Below, piece by piece: positions 8,366 to 16,993 of a stretch of DNA of 64,000 bases. How positions within the stretch are numbered: position 1 is the first letter of the stretch; each line of letters opens with the position of its first letter. Source of the stretch: Sphingomicrobium sp. XHP0239 (lineage in GTDB: Bacteria > Pseudomonadota > Alphaproteobacteria > Sphingomonadales > Sphingomonadaceae); NCBI RefSeq assembly GCF_039555325.1, contig NZ_CP154608.1:2108001-2172000 (forward strand). The letters are read 5' to 3'. Made by a program: the position numbers and the translations under genes. The notes beneath the pieces are model-generated. The model saw nothing but the letters and a program-made list of their open reading frames with translations, made no database searches and was not told the origin of the DNA.

Positions 8366-8935
8366 CTACTTCTTGCCGGGTTCGACCCAGCCGATGGTCT
8401 CGTCGTCGCGCCGATAGACCATATTGAGCTGTCCTGTCTGCCCGTTTCTGAACATCAGTGCATTGGCATTGCGGAGATCGAGCATCATGACCGCATCGCC
8501 GACGCTGGCTTCGGGAATGTCGGTGTGCGTCTCGGCGACGATCGCGGGCGCAGAAGGCGCAGGCGCCTCGTCATTCTCGCCGGGCATCTCGAGCACGCGA
8601 TAATCCGCTTCGGCAGGCAATTCGTCCATCGGTTCGCTGCGATGTTCGCGCAGGCGTTCGGCGTAGCGTTTCAGCTGACGCTCGATCTTCTCGGCCGCGC
8701 CTTCGAAGGCGACATGGGCATCGGCGGCGCGGTTGGACGCCTTGAGCACATGGCCGTTGGTCACGGGCGCCACGATGTCGCAGCGGAACTGGTCGTGGGG
8801 AGAGCGTCCGAAGGTCACGTTGGCGGAGACGGCGCGGGAGAAATATTTCGTCGTCATCGTCTCGAGCCGATCGGACACGTGGGTCCGAAGTGCCTCGCCG
8901 GTATCGACCTGATGGCCTGCGACACGGATTTCCAT
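8366..8935 (-). CDS. hpf: Ribosome hibernation promoting factor, long form
   Basis: At 189 residues this is a long HPF. The N-terminal S30AE domain (MEIRVAGHQVDTGEALRTHV onward) binds the decoding region of the 30S subunit; a linker rich in A, P and E leads to the C-terminal dimerisation domain (ASVGDAVMMLDLRNANALMF ... QLNMVYRRDD), which pairs ribosomes into 100S dimers in resting cells. ATG 8935 is chosen because a strong AAAAGGAG sits just upstream and the domain begins there. Confidence 0.95.
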   Translation of the reverse strand: MEIRVAGHQVDTGEALRTHVSDRLETMTTKYFSRAVSANVTFGRSPHDQFRCDIVAPVTNGHVLKASNRAADAHVAFEGAAEKIERQLKRYAERLREHRSEPMDELPAEADYRVLEMPGENDEAPAPSAPAIVAETHTDIPEASVGDAVMMLDLRNANALMFRNGQTGQLNMVYRRDDETIGWVEPGKK

Positions 8936-8996
8936 GCCTGTCTCCTTTTCCTGAAACCAATCGTCGGCGCGATATGGGGCGGTGAACGGGGCTTTG

Positions 8997-9704
8997 CTAG
9001 GCCGCCGCGTCGATCCGGTCCCAGATCGGCGCATCCATCTGCGCCACGAACCTACGATGACGTTCGACTTCTTGTTCCGTCGGCGCGGCGAAGCGGGGCG
9101 TCCGCGTGGGCGGAACGGGCGTGGGTGCAGCGACGGCGACCGCGGCGGTCGATGTGCTCGCCTCCTTGCGTGTCCCCAGCGACAGACCGATCTGCCGTCC
9201 GCCGGTCAGTTCGATATAGACCTGCGCCAGAAGTTGCGCATCGAGCAGCGCGCCATGCTTGACGCGCGCCGACCGATCTACGCCGAAGCGCGAACAGAGC
9301 GCATCGAGACTGTGCTTGGCGCCGGGGAATTTCTGCCGCGCGATGGCGACCGTATCGATCATTCGCGTCAGGCACACGGCCTCGCGGCTGCAGGCGCCCA
9401 GTTCGTGATTGAGGAAACCGAAATCGAAGCTGGCGTTGTGCGCGACCAGCTTGTCGCCGCCGATGAATTCCAGGAGCTCTTCGGCCTTGTCGCGAAACAG
9501 CGCCTTGTCGGACAGGAAGACGTCGGACAGGCCGTGGACCGCTTCGGCCTCGCTCGGCATCGGCCGTTCGGGATTGAAGTAAGCGTGGAAGGTCACGCCC
9601 GTTTCCACCCGGTCGATCATCTCGACGCAGCCGATCTCGACCATGCGATCGCCATTCGCGGGCGACAGACCCGTGGTTTCGGTATCGAAGATGATTTCCC
9701 GCAT
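8997..9704 (-). CDS. dnaQ: DNA polymerase III epsilon subunit
   Basis: The 235-residue proofreading 3'-5' exonuclease subunit. ExoI motif DTETTGL (D7, E9), Exo[12 protein letters not shown] and Exo[19 protein letters not shown] are all present, with the metal-binding acidic residues and the active-site histidine intact. The C-terminal part, rich in alanine, threonine and proline, is the flexible region that contacts the alpha subunit in this family. ATG 9704 starts [10 protein letters not shown]; the earlier ATG would run into coaE. It lies 8 bases after coaE, last in the maf-aroE-coaE-dnaQ series. Confidence 0.95.
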   Translation of the reverse strand: MREIIFDTETTGLSPANGDRMVEIGCVEMIDRVETGVTFHAYFNPERPMPSEAEAVHGLSDVFLSDKALFRDKAEELLEFIGGDKLVAHNASFDFGFLNHELGACSREAVCLTRMIDTVAIARQKFPGAKHSLDALCSRFGVDRSARVKHGALLDAQLLAQVYIELTGGRQIGLSLGTRKEASTSTAAVAVAAPTPVPPTRTPRFAAPTEQEVERHRRFVAQMDAPIWDRIDAAA

Positions 9705-9712
9705 GGGCGGGA

Positions 9713-10306
9713 TTATGATGTCTCGGAGATATCGAGGCAAGCAAGGATCTCGGCGACCTGCGCCTCGCTATGGTCGAGTGACACGCCCGTATCCACGATA
9801 AAATCGGCTTTCGCGCGTTTCTCGGCGTCTGGCATCTGCCGCGCGAGGATTGACCGGAATTTCCCCTCGCTCATTCCGGGCCGCGCGAGAACCCGACGCG
9901 CCTGTTCCTCCTCGCTCGCCGTCACGACGATGACATGGTCGAAATTCTCCTCACCATGCGTCTCGAACAGGAGCGGAATGTCGAACAGCAATGCAGGCGC
10001 GTCGGCATGATCGAGAATGAAACGCGTACGTTCGTGATGGACCGCGGGGTGAATGAGCCCCTCCAGCCGGCTCAGTTTCTCGGGATCGTTCAGCACTTCG
10101 GCCGACAGCGCCTCGCGATCGACCGCGCCGTGCCGGGTCGTGCCGGGAAACATGCGCTCGATCTGGGTCACCAGCCGACCGCCCACGCCCTGAAGTTCAC
10201 GAACGGTCGCATCGGCGTCGAACACGGGAATGCCGCGCTTCGCGAACATCGCGGCGACCGTGGATTTTCCCATGCCGATCGATCCGGTGATGGCGAGCGT
10301 CTTCAT
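9713..10306 (-). CDS. coaE: Dephospho-CoA kinase
   Basis: A 197-residue P-loop kinase that phosphorylates the ribose 3'-hydroxyl of dephospho-CoA, the last step of coenzyme A synthesis. The Walker A motif GSIGMGKST is at residues 8-16, followed by [20 protein letters not shown] and DIPLLFETH, all CoaE signatures. Its ATG overlaps the aroE stop by four bases (ATGA), so translation is probably coupled. Confidence 0.95.
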   Translation of the reverse strand: MKTLAITGSIGMGKSTVAAMFAKRGIPVFDADATVRELQGVGGRLVTQIERMFPGTTRHGAVDREALSAEVLNDPEKLSRLEGLIHPAVHHERTRFILDHADAPALLFDIPLLFETHGEENFDHVIVVTASEEEQARRVLARPGMSEGKFRSILARQMPDAEKRAKADFIVDTGVSLDHSEAQVAEILACLDISETS

Positions 10307-11118
10307 TCCCTCAACATAGCAAGTAATTCGCTGTCGCGCTCCCTGTTCGGCGGCGAACCGAAAAAGGCTTCGAAACTGGCGGCGGCCTGTTCGACCAGCA
10401 TGTCGATGCCATCGGCGATGGCGAGTCCGCGGTCACGCGCCTTCAGCACGAGCTCGGTCTCCACGGGCGCGGTGACCATGTCGAACACCCAGCCTTCGGG
10501 ATCGATCCCGCTCACATCGCAGTTGAGGCAGCGATGGCCCACCATGCCCAGGGGGGTCGCGTTGACGATCCCGTCGGCCTTAGGAGGCACGTCGAGCGCG
10601 ACCGGCCGTTTGGACAGGCCGAATTCGACCGCCAGCCGGGTCGCCTTCTGGACGTTGCGGGCGTGGATGGTGATGCCGTCGAGATCGACCGCACGCGCCG
10701 CGACCAGCACGGCACGCGCTGCGCCCCCGGTCCCGTAGAGCGCGATGTGCCGCATCGGGCGATCCGCTTCGAAAAAGCGCCGCAGGACGTGGAGAATGCC
10801 GCCCACGTCGGTGTTGCCCGCCGCCAGTGTCCCGTCCTTCGGGATCAGCAGGTTGGCGGCATTGGCCGCGATGGCGAGATCGCTGCGTATCTCCGCGGCG
10901 TCGAGCGCGTCGTACTTGACGGGCATCGTGACGTTGCAGCCGCGCCAGTCGGGGTCGGCGCGTCTTGTCGCCAGATATTCCGCCATCTCGCCCTCGCCGA
11001 CGCGATGACGGCGATAGTCGCCTTCGATCCCGGTCGCCTTCAGCCAATGAGCGTGGATGACGGGAGACTTGGATTGTTCGATCGGGTCGCCAACGACCTC
11101 GGCATAAGGTGTCGCCAT
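10303..11118 (-). CDS. aroE: Shikimate dehydrogenase
   Basis: The 271-residue enzyme reduces 3-dehydroshikimate to shikimate with NADPH. SKSPVIHAHW supplies the shikimate-binding serines, NVTMPVKYDAL the catalytic lysine, GNTDVGG the conserved aspartate, and YGTGGAARAVL the nucleotide-binding loop. ATG 11118 shares one base with the maf stop (TGATG). It supplies the chorismate route used by the aroF/trp operon at 36-44 kb. Confidence 0.95.
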   Translation of the reverse strand: MATPYAEVVGDPIEQSKSPVIHAHWLKATGIEGDYRRHRVGEGEMAEYLATRRADPDWRGCNVTMPVKYDALDAAEIRSDLAIAANAANLLIPKDGTLAAGNTDVGGILHVLRRFFEADRPMRHIALYGTGGAARAVLVAARAVDLDGITIHARNVQKATRLAVEFGLSKRPVALDVPPKADGIVNATPLGMVGHRCLNCDVSGIDPEGWVFDMVTAPVETELVLKARDRGLAIADGIDMLVEQAAASFEAFFGSPPNRERDSELLAMLRE

Positions 11119-11693
11119 CAGTCGATCTCGCCGAGATTGCGAAGCGCTCCGAGCAGCGGGAGCAGCGGCATGCCGAGAATTGTGAAATGGCTCCCCTCGA
11201 TGCGCTCGAAGAGGGTGACGCCGCGCGCCTCCATCCGGAACACGCCGACGCAGTAGGCAACCTCGGGCCATTCGGCATCAAGGTAGCGGTCGATGAACAC
11301 ATCGCCGAGAGGGCGCACCTCCAGCCGTGCCGTATCGACGATATCCCAGACGATCGCACCGTTGCGGGCAAGCGCCACGCCGCTGTGGAGCGTCATCGTG
11401 CGGCCCGAAAAATAGGACAGATGTTCGGCGGCCTGCGCACGGTCGCGGGGCTTGTCGAAACGGCGACCGCCGACCTCGAGCACGCTGTCGCCGCCGATCA
11501 CCAGGTCCGTGTCCGCCGCCCCCACGCCGAGCGCCTTGCCGCGGGCGAGGACACCGGCCATGTCGGCCGCCTCTCCCTCGAACCCGACCTTGACGTCATC
11601 TTCGTCGAAGGCGGACTTCTGCACCGAAAAATCGATGCCGGCGTCGCGTAGCATCGCGGCGCGAATGGGACTGGATGATCCGAGGATCAGCAT
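11118..11693 (-). CDS. Maf-family nucleotide pyrophosphatase
   Basis: A 191-residue Maf/Ham1-fold protein: LGSSSPIRAAMLRDAG at the start, DLVIGGDSVLEVGGRRFDKP with the acidic catalytic residue, and YFSGRTMTLHSGVALA. Family members hydrolyse non-canonical nucleoside triphosphates such as dTTP/UTP or 7-methyl-GTP; which one is not decidable here. It is the first gene of the leftward maf-aroE-coaE-dnaQ string and faces hemE across the putative replication origin. Confidence 0.9.
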   Translation of the reverse strand: MLILGSSSPIRAAMLRDAGIDFSVQKSAFDEDDVKVGFEGEAADMAGVLARGKALGVGAADTDLVIGGDSVLEVGGRRFDKPRDRAQAAEHLSYFSGRTMTLHSGVALARNGAIVWDIVDTARLEVRPLGDVFIDRYLDAEWPEVAYCVGVFRMEARGVTLFERIEGSHFTILGMPLLPLLGALRNLGEID

Positions 11694-11718
11694 GCCGCAG
11701 ACCCCGGCGGGATCGATC

Positions 11719-11727
11719 TGTGGATAA
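11719..11727 (-). promoter_or_regulatory. DnaA box (perfect consensus)
   Basis: TGTGGATAA on the + strand is the exact complement of the consensus TTATCCACA. It lies 26 bases from the maf start, within the putative origin. Confidence 0.68.
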
Positions 11728-11810
11728 GCATGGGGCCCGGCGTAGCGCGAATGCGGGGATAGAAAAAGCGATGCGATTCACTCCCGTTGCCCGTGCTTTC
11801 ACCAACCGTC

Positions 11811-11819
11811 TTTTCCACA
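11811..11819 (+). promoter_or_regulatory. DnaA box
   Basis: TTTTCCACA fits the relaxed consensus TTWTNCACA. It faces the opposite way to the box at 11844 and lies inside the inverted repeat. Confidence 0.55.
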
Positions 11820-11843
11820 TCACGGGCTCGCGAGGTCGAATCC

Positions 11844-11852
11844 TGTGGAAAA
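11844..11852 (-). promoter_or_regulatory. DnaA box
   Basis: TGTGGAAAA is the complement of TTTTCCACA and mirrors the box at 11811. Its last two bases merge into the right arm of the inverted repeat. Confidence 0.55.
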
Positions 11853-11953
11853 CGGGAGTGGGATCGAGCGACTCGCGGGTATGCCGTCGTCAAGCGCCAT
11901 CGACTCCTGTTGGCAAAGCGGGAAGTTCGTGCCACTCCCCGCTGCCAAGCGAC

Positions 11954-11998
11954 CAATACCTACTAGATTCCTTTCAATATATAATAAGAAAGAAGAAG
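11954..11998. other. AT-rich tract, candidate unwinding element
   Basis: From the CAATACC at 11954 to the purine run before hemE the sequence is unusually AT-rich for this genome, with TTTCAATATATAATAAG at its centre. Its position at one edge of the DnaA-box cluster is where a DNA unwinding element is expected. The terminal AAGAAGG also serves as the hemE ribosome-binding site, and the tract could equally contain the hemE promoter. Confidence 0.45.
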
Positions 11999-12001
11999 GC
12001 A

Positions 12002-13027
12002 GTGAGCGGATCGACCCGGCCCTTGCTTGACGTGCTCCGCGGCCGGCGGGTCGACCCCGCCCCCGCCTGGATGATGCGTCAGGCAGGGCGCTATCTCCCC
12101 GAATATCGCGAGTTGCGCGCCGAGAAGGGCGGCTTTCTCGATCTCGTCTACGATCCGGAGGCGGCAGCCGAAGTCACCGTCCAGCCGCTTCGCCGCTTTC
12201 CGTTCGACGCCGCCATCCTTTTCAGCGATATCCTGATCGTTCCCCACGCGATGGGGCAGGATTTGCGTTTCGTCTCCGGCGAGGGGCCGCGCTTGTCGCC
12301 TCCGCTCGCCGACGCGCGGCTCGAGGACTTCGTCCCCAGCCCCGCGCGCTTCGACCCGATCTACGAGACGGTGCGGCGGGTTCGCGGCCTGATCGACGAC
12401 GACAAGACGGTGCTGGGTTTTGCCGGCAGTCCGTGGACTGTCGCGACCTACATGGTTGCGGGGCAGGGATCGAAGGACCAGGCCCCCGCTCGAAAGATGG
12501 CCTATGGCGAACCCGAGCGTTTTGCCGCGCTGATCGATGCGATCACCGCGATGACGATCGACTATCTGGTCGGGCAGATCGAGGCGGGCGCCGATGCGGT
12601 CCAATTGTTCGACAGCTGGGCAGGCAGCCTCTCGCCGCAGCAGTTCGAGCGCTGGGTAATCCAGCCCAACGCCGCCATCGTCGCGGCGGTGAAGCGACGC
12701 TGCCCCGACACGCCCATCATCGGCTTCCCCAAGGGCGCCGGCGACAAATTGCCGACCTATGCCCGAGAAACCGGCGTCGATGCGGTCGGCGTCGACGAGA
12801 CGGTCACCCCCGAATGGGCGCACGAGGTGCTTCCCGAGGGCATGCCGGTGCAGGGCAATCTCGATCCCATGCTGCTGATCGGCGGCGGCGAACCGATGCT
12901 CCGGGCGATCGACCGGATCCTTGCCGCCTTTGCGGACCGTCCTCACATCTTCAATCTCGGCCACGGGATCGACAAGACCACCCCCATCGCGCATGTCGAG
13001 GCGATGATCGGACGGGTGAAGCGCTGA
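12002..13027 (+). CDS. hemE: Uroporphyrinogen decarboxylase
   Basis: The 341-residue enzyme decarboxylates the four acetate side chains of uroporphyrinogen III to give coproporphyrinogen III. Signature segments PAWMMRQAGRYLPEYRE near the start and GFAGSPWTVATYMVAG in the middle are intact, as is the GNLDPMLL region. GTG 12002 is chosen because AGAAGG lies just upstream and the family start falls there; the longer in-frame ORF would cross the origin region. Its stop overlaps the hemJ start in TGATG. Confidence 0.96.
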   Translation: MSGSTRPLLDVLRGRRVDPAPAWMMRQAGRYLPEYRELRAEKGGFLDLVYDPEAAAEVTVQPLRRFPFDAAILFSDILIVPHAMGQDLRFVSGEGPRLSPPLADARLEDFVPSPARFDPIYETVRRVRGLIDDDKTVLGFAGSPWTVATYMVAGQGSKDQAPARKMAYGEPERFAALIDAITAMTIDYLVGQIEAGADAVQLFDSWAGSLSPQQFERWVIQPNAAIVAAVKRRCPDTPIIGFPKGAGDKLPTYARETGVDAVGVDETVTPEWAHEVLPEGMPVQGNLDPMLLIGGGEPMLRAIDRILAAFADRPHIFNLGHGIDKTTPIAHVEAMIGRVKR

Positions 13028-13479
13028 TGGATCAGCTGGTCGGCTGGATGGGGGTCGCGGCCATCTGGGCCAAGGCGGCGCACGTCATCTTCGTCATTTT
13101 CTGGATCGCGGGTTTGTTCATTCTGCCGCGCTATTTCGTCCATCATCACGAGACCACGCCGGGCAGCGCCGAGGACCGTGCCTGGATCGAGCGCGAGGAC
13201 CGCGCCTATACGATCATCCTCGGCCCCGCGATGATCATCACCTGGCTCCTGGGGCTGGGTCTGGCGCTCAACGGCGGCTATTTCTCGGCCGGCTGGTTCC
13301 ACGCGAAGCTGCTGCTGGTCGTCCTGCTGACGGGTTATCAGGGCTGGATCGGCGCCTTTCGCCGAAAGCTCGCCGCGGGCAAACGTCCGTTCGAGGGCAA
13401 GACGCTTCGGCTGCTCAACGAAGTGCCGGGAATCTTCACGATCCTGATCGTCATTCTCGCGGTGGTCCGCCCCTTCTGA
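13027..13479 (+). CDS. hemJ: Protoporphyrinogen oxidase HemJ
   Basis: A 150-residue integral membrane protein with about four hydrophobic helices; KAAHVIFVIFWIAGLFILPR carries the conserved histidine of the HemJ (UPF0093) family, and EVPGIFTILIVILAVVRPF forms the last helix. HemJ oxidises protoporphyrinogen IX to protoporphyrin IX and itself binds heme. The start shares one base with the hemE stop, so the two heme enzymes are coupled. Confidence 0.92.
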   Translation: MDQLVGWMGVAAIWAKAAHVIFVIFWIAGLFILPRYFVHHHETTPGSAEDRAWIEREDRAYTIILGPAMIITWLLGLGLALNGGYFSAGWFHAKLLLVVLLTGYQGWIGAFRRKLAAGKRPFEGKTLRLLNEVPGIFTILIVILAVVRPF

Positions 13480-13658
13480 ATTTCAAGCCGTGTTGACTTA
13501 GAGGGTCGGTGGATTTACCTGCCGATGGGTAACGCGAGGGTGGCGCGTTGCTTCCCCCAAGCGAAGCGATCCGTTCGTTCGTCGCCCCGACGGTTTGGTC
13601 CTGCGTCCTGCATCCGAACCGGGTTTCCCAGACCCCCGCCAAAGAGACTTTTTTCGAC
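13480..13658 (+). other. rho leader region
   Basis: This 179-base stretch between hemJ and rho holds no plausible gene. TTGACT at 13494 could be a -35 element, but no convincing -10 follows at normal spacing. Long rho leaders are often autoregulated by Rho-dependent termination; the C-rich stretches here (CTTCCCCCAAGCG, CCCAGACCCCCGCC) would suit Rho binding, which is only an inference. Confidence 0.3.
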
Positions 13659-14918
13659 ATGATGCATCTTCAGGAACTCAAGGAAAAACCGCCCGCCGAA
13701 CTGGTCGCGATGGCCGAAGAGCTGGGCGTCGAGGGCGCGAGCACGCTGCGCAAGCAGGACCTGATGTTCTCGATCCTGAAGGAACATGCCGAAGAGGGCG
13801 AGAAGGTCATGGGCATGGGCACCATCGAGGTGCTCAACGACGGTTTCGGCTTTCTCCGCAGCCCCGAAGCGAATTTCCTCGCCGGTCCCGATGACATCTA
13901 CGTCGCGCCCAACATCGTGCGTTCGATGGGGCTTCGTACCGGCGACACGGTCGAGGGCGAGATCCGCAGTCCCAAGGACGGCGAACGATATTTCGCGCTC
14001 ACCAAGGTCACGCAGGTCAATTTCGACGATCCGCAGGCGGTTCGCCAGCGCGTGAATTTCGACAATCTGACGCCGCTCTATCCCGACGAGAAACTCACGC
14101 TCGACAGCGCCGATCCGACCGACAAGGACAAGAGCGCGCGGGTGATCGACATCGTCGCGCCCTTGGGCAAGGGCCAGCGCGCGCTCATCGTCGCGCCGCC
14201 GCGCACGGGTAAGACCGTACTGCTCCAGAATATCGCCAAGGCGATCACCGACAATCATCCCGAGGTGTTCCTGCTCGTCCTGCTCATCGACGAGCGGCCC
14301 GAGGAAGTCACCGACATGCAGCGCAGCGTGAAGGGTGAGGTCGTGTCCTCGACCTTCGACGAACCGGCGTCGCGCCACGTGCAGGTCGCCGAAATGGTGA
14401 TCGAGAAGGCCAAACGCCTCGTCGAGCACAAGAAGGACGTCGTCATCCTTCTCGACAGCATCACGCGCCTCGGCCGCGCCTACAACACGACCGTGCCCAG
14501 CTCGGGCAAGGTTCTGACCGGTGGTGTGGATGCCAACGCGCTCCAGCGGCCGAAGCGCTTCTTCGGCGCCGCACGCAACATCGAGGAAGGCGGATCGCTC
14601 TCGATCATCGCGACCGCGCTGATCGATACCGGCTCCAAGATGGACGAGGTGATCTTCGAGGAGTTCAAGGGCACCGGGAACAGTGAAATCGTCCTCGACC
14701 GCAAGGTGTCGGACAAGCGCATCTTCCCGTCGCTGGACGTCGGTAAATCCGGGACGCGCAAGGAAGAACTGCTCGTCGACCAGGCCACGCTTTCCAAGAT
14801 GTGGGTGCTGCGCCGCATTCTCATGCAAATGGGGACCATCGACGCGATGCAGTTCCTTCTCGACAAGATGAAGGACGCCAAGTCCAACGAAGATTTCTTC
14901 GCGAGCATGAACCAGTAG
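13659..14918 (+). CDS. rho: Transcription termination factor Rho
   Basis: The 419-residue hexameric RNA helicase that ends transcription at C-rich unstructured RNA. The N-terminal helical part ([20 protein letters not shown]) and the cold-shock-like RNA-binding domain ([13 protein letters not shown]) are followed by the ATPase core with Walker [12 protein letters not shown], Walker [17 protein letters not shown] and [16 protein letters not shown]. Two adjacent ATGs (13659, 13662) are possible. An upstream in-frame extension has no family similarity and was rejected. Confidence 0.97.
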   Translation: MMHLQELKEKPPAELVAMAEELGVEGASTLRKQDLMFSILKEHAEEGEKVMGMGTIEVLNDGFGFLRSPEANFLAGPDDIYVAPNIVRSMGLRTGDTVEGEIRSPKDGERYFALTKVTQVNFDDPQAVRQRVNFDNLTPLYPDEKLTLDSADPTDKDKSARVIDIVAPLGKGQRALIVAPPRTGKTVLLQNIAKAITDNHPEVFLLVLLIDERPEEVTDMQRSVKGEVVSSTFDEPASRHVQVAEMVIEKAKRLVEHKKDVVILLDSITRLGRAYNTTVPSSGKVLTGGVDANALQRPKRFFGAARNIEEGGSLSIIATALIDTGSKMDEVIFEEFKGTGNSEIVLDRKVSDKRIFPSLDVGKSGTRKEELLVDQATLSKMWVLRRILMQMGTIDAMQFLLDKMKDAKSNEDFFASMNQ

Positions 14919-14928
14919 GATCGCGACC

Positions 14929-15657
14929 ATGGAAACGCTGCTTCTTCTCCTTGCCTCGGCGACCGAAGGTCTGTCGCTCGGCGGCCCGGCGGAAATCTGG
15001 GACGCGATTGTCGCGGATTTCTCCGACATCACCTCGCCCAGCGCCATGTCGGCGTTTCTCCAGGTCCTTGCGATCGACCTCGTGCTGGCGGGCGACAATG
15101 CGATCGTCGTCGGCGCGCTCGCCGCCGGCCTTCCACCCGACCAGCGCAGAAAGGTCATCGTCATCGGGGTCCTGGCGGCCTTGGTGCTGCGGATCGCATT
15201 TGCGCTCGTGGTGGTCCAACTCCTTCAGATCGTTGGCCTTATCTTCGCCGGCGGGCTTCTCCTCCTGTGGGTATCGTGGAAGATGTACCGCGAACTCAAT
15301 CACATGGGCGAAAGCGCGGGCAGCCCCGAAATCGAAGGTGATGAACATTCGGGCATGAAGCCTGCGAAGAGCTTTGCGGCCGCTGCTTGGGCCGTCGCGG
15401 TCGCGGACGTTTCCATGAGCCTTGATAACGTCCTCGCGGTCGCGGGGGCGGCGAAGGATCACCCGGGCATCATGATCGTCGGCCTGATCCTTTCGGTGGC
15501 GCTGATGGGCGTCGCCGCGAACATCATCGCCAAATATATCGAACGCTACAAATGGATCGCCTACATCGGTCTCGCCGTGATCCTCTATGTCGCGGGCAAA
15601 ATGATCTACGAAGGCTTCACCGACCCCACTGTCGGGGTCGGCCAGCTGTTGGGCTAG
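14929..15657 (+). CDS. TerC family integral membrane protein (YjbE-like)
   Basis: A 242-residue protein with about seven hydrophobic segments. The two family signatures are both present: AIDLVLAGDNAIVVGALAAG near the N-terminus and VAVADVSMSLDNVLAVAGAA after a central loop, with acidic residues inside the membrane. TerC proteins are implicated in metal-ion (often manganese) export and in loading of exported metalloproteins; which applies is not known. It starts 10 bases after rho and ends 13 before mnmE. Confidence 0.88.
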   Translation: METLLLLLASATEGLSLGGPAEIWDAIVADFSDITSPSAMSAFLQVLAIDLVLAGDNAIVVGALAAGLPPDQRRKVIVIGVLAALVLRIAFALVVVQLLQIVGLIFAGGLLLLWVSWKMYRELNHMGESAGSPEIEGDEHSGMKPAKSFAAAAWAVAVADVSMSLDNVLAVAGAAKDHPGIMIVGLILSVALMGVAANIIAKYIERYKWIAYIGLAVILYVAGKMIYEGFTDPTVGVGQLLG

Positions 15658-15670
15658 CAACGGTCGGGCG

Positions 15671-16942
15671 ATGGCGGGGTCGACCATCGTCGCCCTTTCT
15701 TCGGGCGCGCTGCCGTCGGCGATTGCGATCGTTCGGCTGTCGGGAGCGGGCGCCCATGCGGCTGCCGCGACCCTCTGCGCGCTTCCTGAAAAGGGGGAGG
15801 TCGCTCTTCGTGAAGTGCGAGATCCGACCGACCGGTCGCTGATCGACGAGGGGATCGTGTTGCGCTTTGATGCGCCGCGAAGCGCAACGGGCGAGGATGG
15901 GGTCGAGTTCCATCTTCACGGAAGTCCGGCGATCGTCGATCGCGTGATCGCACTGCTCGTGGCGCAGCCCGATGTCCGCCTCGCCGAACCGGGAGAGTTT
16001 ACCCGCCGTGCGCTCATGGCTGGGAAGATGGACCTGATCGAGGCGGAGGCGCTGTCCGATCTGTTGGCCGCCGAAACCGAAGAGCAGCGCCGCCAGGCCA
16101 TGACGCAGATGAAGGGAGGTCTGTCCGGCGAGATCCACATCCTTCTGTCACGAACCATTGATCTGAGCGCGCAGGTCGAAGCGGCGATCGACTATGTCGG
16201 GGACGAAGACGAGATCGCACGCGTCGACGACGTCTCTACGTTGCTGGAGGGCTTGAAGACCGATATCGAAGGCCTGCTACGCTCGCCCTCGCGCCGACCG
16301 CTGCATGACGGGATCCGCGTCGTCTTTGCGGGGCCACCCAACAGCGGAAAGTCCAGCCTTTTCAACAAGATCGTCGGCTTCGATCGTGCGATTGTCGATT
16401 CTCGGCCCGGAACTACCCGGGACAGTATCGAATATCCGGTGCGCCTCGATGACCGTGCCTACATCTTCGTCGATACGGCTGGCGTGCGCGACATGACGGA
16501 CGATCGCATCGAGCGCGCCGGAATCGATCGAACCCACGGCGCTGTCAGCAGCGCCGACATCCTCATATGGTTCGGAGACCCCGACTCCCAACCGCAACAC
16601 GCAAACTCGATCCAAGTGTCACCAAAATGCGATCTTGTGAAAACGTGGTGGCCGGGTGTTCCGGTCTCTTCACGGTCGTCGGATGGTGAACGGGCTTTGT
16701 TGACGGCGCTGAGGCAAGCGGCGGCGCAAATCCTGCCCGGGCCGAACGAGGCCGTCCTTAATGTGAGACATCGTAAGTTGCTGTCGGACATACTCGACGA
16801 ACTGGCCGGCCCTGCGCATGACCTCCCGATTCTGGCCTCTAGCCTAACAATGGCTCGGCGACGGTTCGAGGAACTTTTGGGTGTGGGAACCCTCGATGAC
16901 GTCTTGGACCGCGTGTTCTCCCGTTTCTGTCTCGGCAAGTAG
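15671..16942 (+). CDS. mnmE: tRNA modification GTPase MnmE
   Basis: With MnmG it forms the complex that installs 5-carboxymethylaminomethyl groups at the wobble uridine of certain tRNAs. The N-terminal folate-binding domain begins TIVALSSGALPSAIAIVRLS; the inserted G domain has FAGPPNSGKSSLFNK and VDTAGVRDM; the C-terminal FCLGK supplies the catalytic cysteine. The usual NKxD guanine-specificity motif appears as PKCD, lacking the asparagine. Its TAG stop is the first part of a parS site. Base composition from here to rsmG looks a little less GC-rich than neighbouring genes. Confidence 0.93.
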   Translation: MAGSTIVALSSGALPSAIAIVRLSGAGAHAAAATLCALPEKGEVALREVRDPTDRSLIDEGIVLRFDAPRSATGEDGVEFHLHGSPAIVDRVIALLVAQPDVRLAEPGEFTRRALMAGKMDLIEAEALSDLLAAETEEQRRQAMTQMKGGLSGEIHILLSRTIDLSAQVEAAIDYVGDEDEIARVDDVSTLLEGLKTDIEGLLRSPSRRPLHDGIRVVFAGPPNSGKSSLFNKIVGFDRAIVDSRPGTTRDSIEYPVRLDDRAYIFVDTAGVRDMTDDRIERAGIDRTHGAVSSADILIWFGDPDSQPQHANSIQVSPKCDLVKTWWPGVPVSSRSSDGERALLTALRQAAAQILPGPNEAVLNVRHRKLLSDILDELAGPAHDLPILASSLTMARRRFEELLGVGTLDDVLDRVFSRFCLGK

Positions 16943-16956
16943 TTTCACGTGAAACA
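16941..16956. other. parS centromere site 1
   Basis: AGTTTCACGTGAAACA contains the 14-bp palindrome GTTTCACGTGAAAC and matches the bacterial parS consensus TGTTTCACGTGAAACA at 15 of 16 positions. It begins in the mnmE stop codon and lies in the mnmE-mnmG gap. ParB, encoded 3 kb downstream, should load here. Confidence 0.93.
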
Positions 16957-16993
16957 CCTTGCGATTGGCCGATTTGCCCACCAATAGAATGAC

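Larger units (their letters stand above)
11779..11860. repeat. 10-bp inverted repeat bracketing DnaA boxes
   Basis: CACTCCCGTT at 11779-11788 is matched by its exact complement AACGGGAGTG at 11851-11860. Between the arms lie the two oppositely oriented TTTTCCACA boxes, so the whole 82-base block is roughly symmetric. A third, imperfect copy of the arm (CACTCCCCGCT) follows at 11934. This could be a binding site for an origin regulator; which protein is unknown. Confidence 0.55.
11694..12001. other. Putative chromosomal replication origin (oriC)
   Basis: This 308-base gap is the longest gene-free stretch in the window. It contains three DnaA-box matches, a 10-bp inverted repeat bracketing two of them, five GANTC sites (11775, 11838, 11870, 11902, 11966) and an AT-rich tract at its hemE end. 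Genes transcribe away from it on both sides (maf leftward, hemE rightward). In Caulobacter and Rickettsia the origin is known to lie next to hemE, and parA, parB and two parS sites are within 10 kb here. The origin call is inference from these features; GC-skew or marker-frequency data were not available. Confidence 0.7.
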
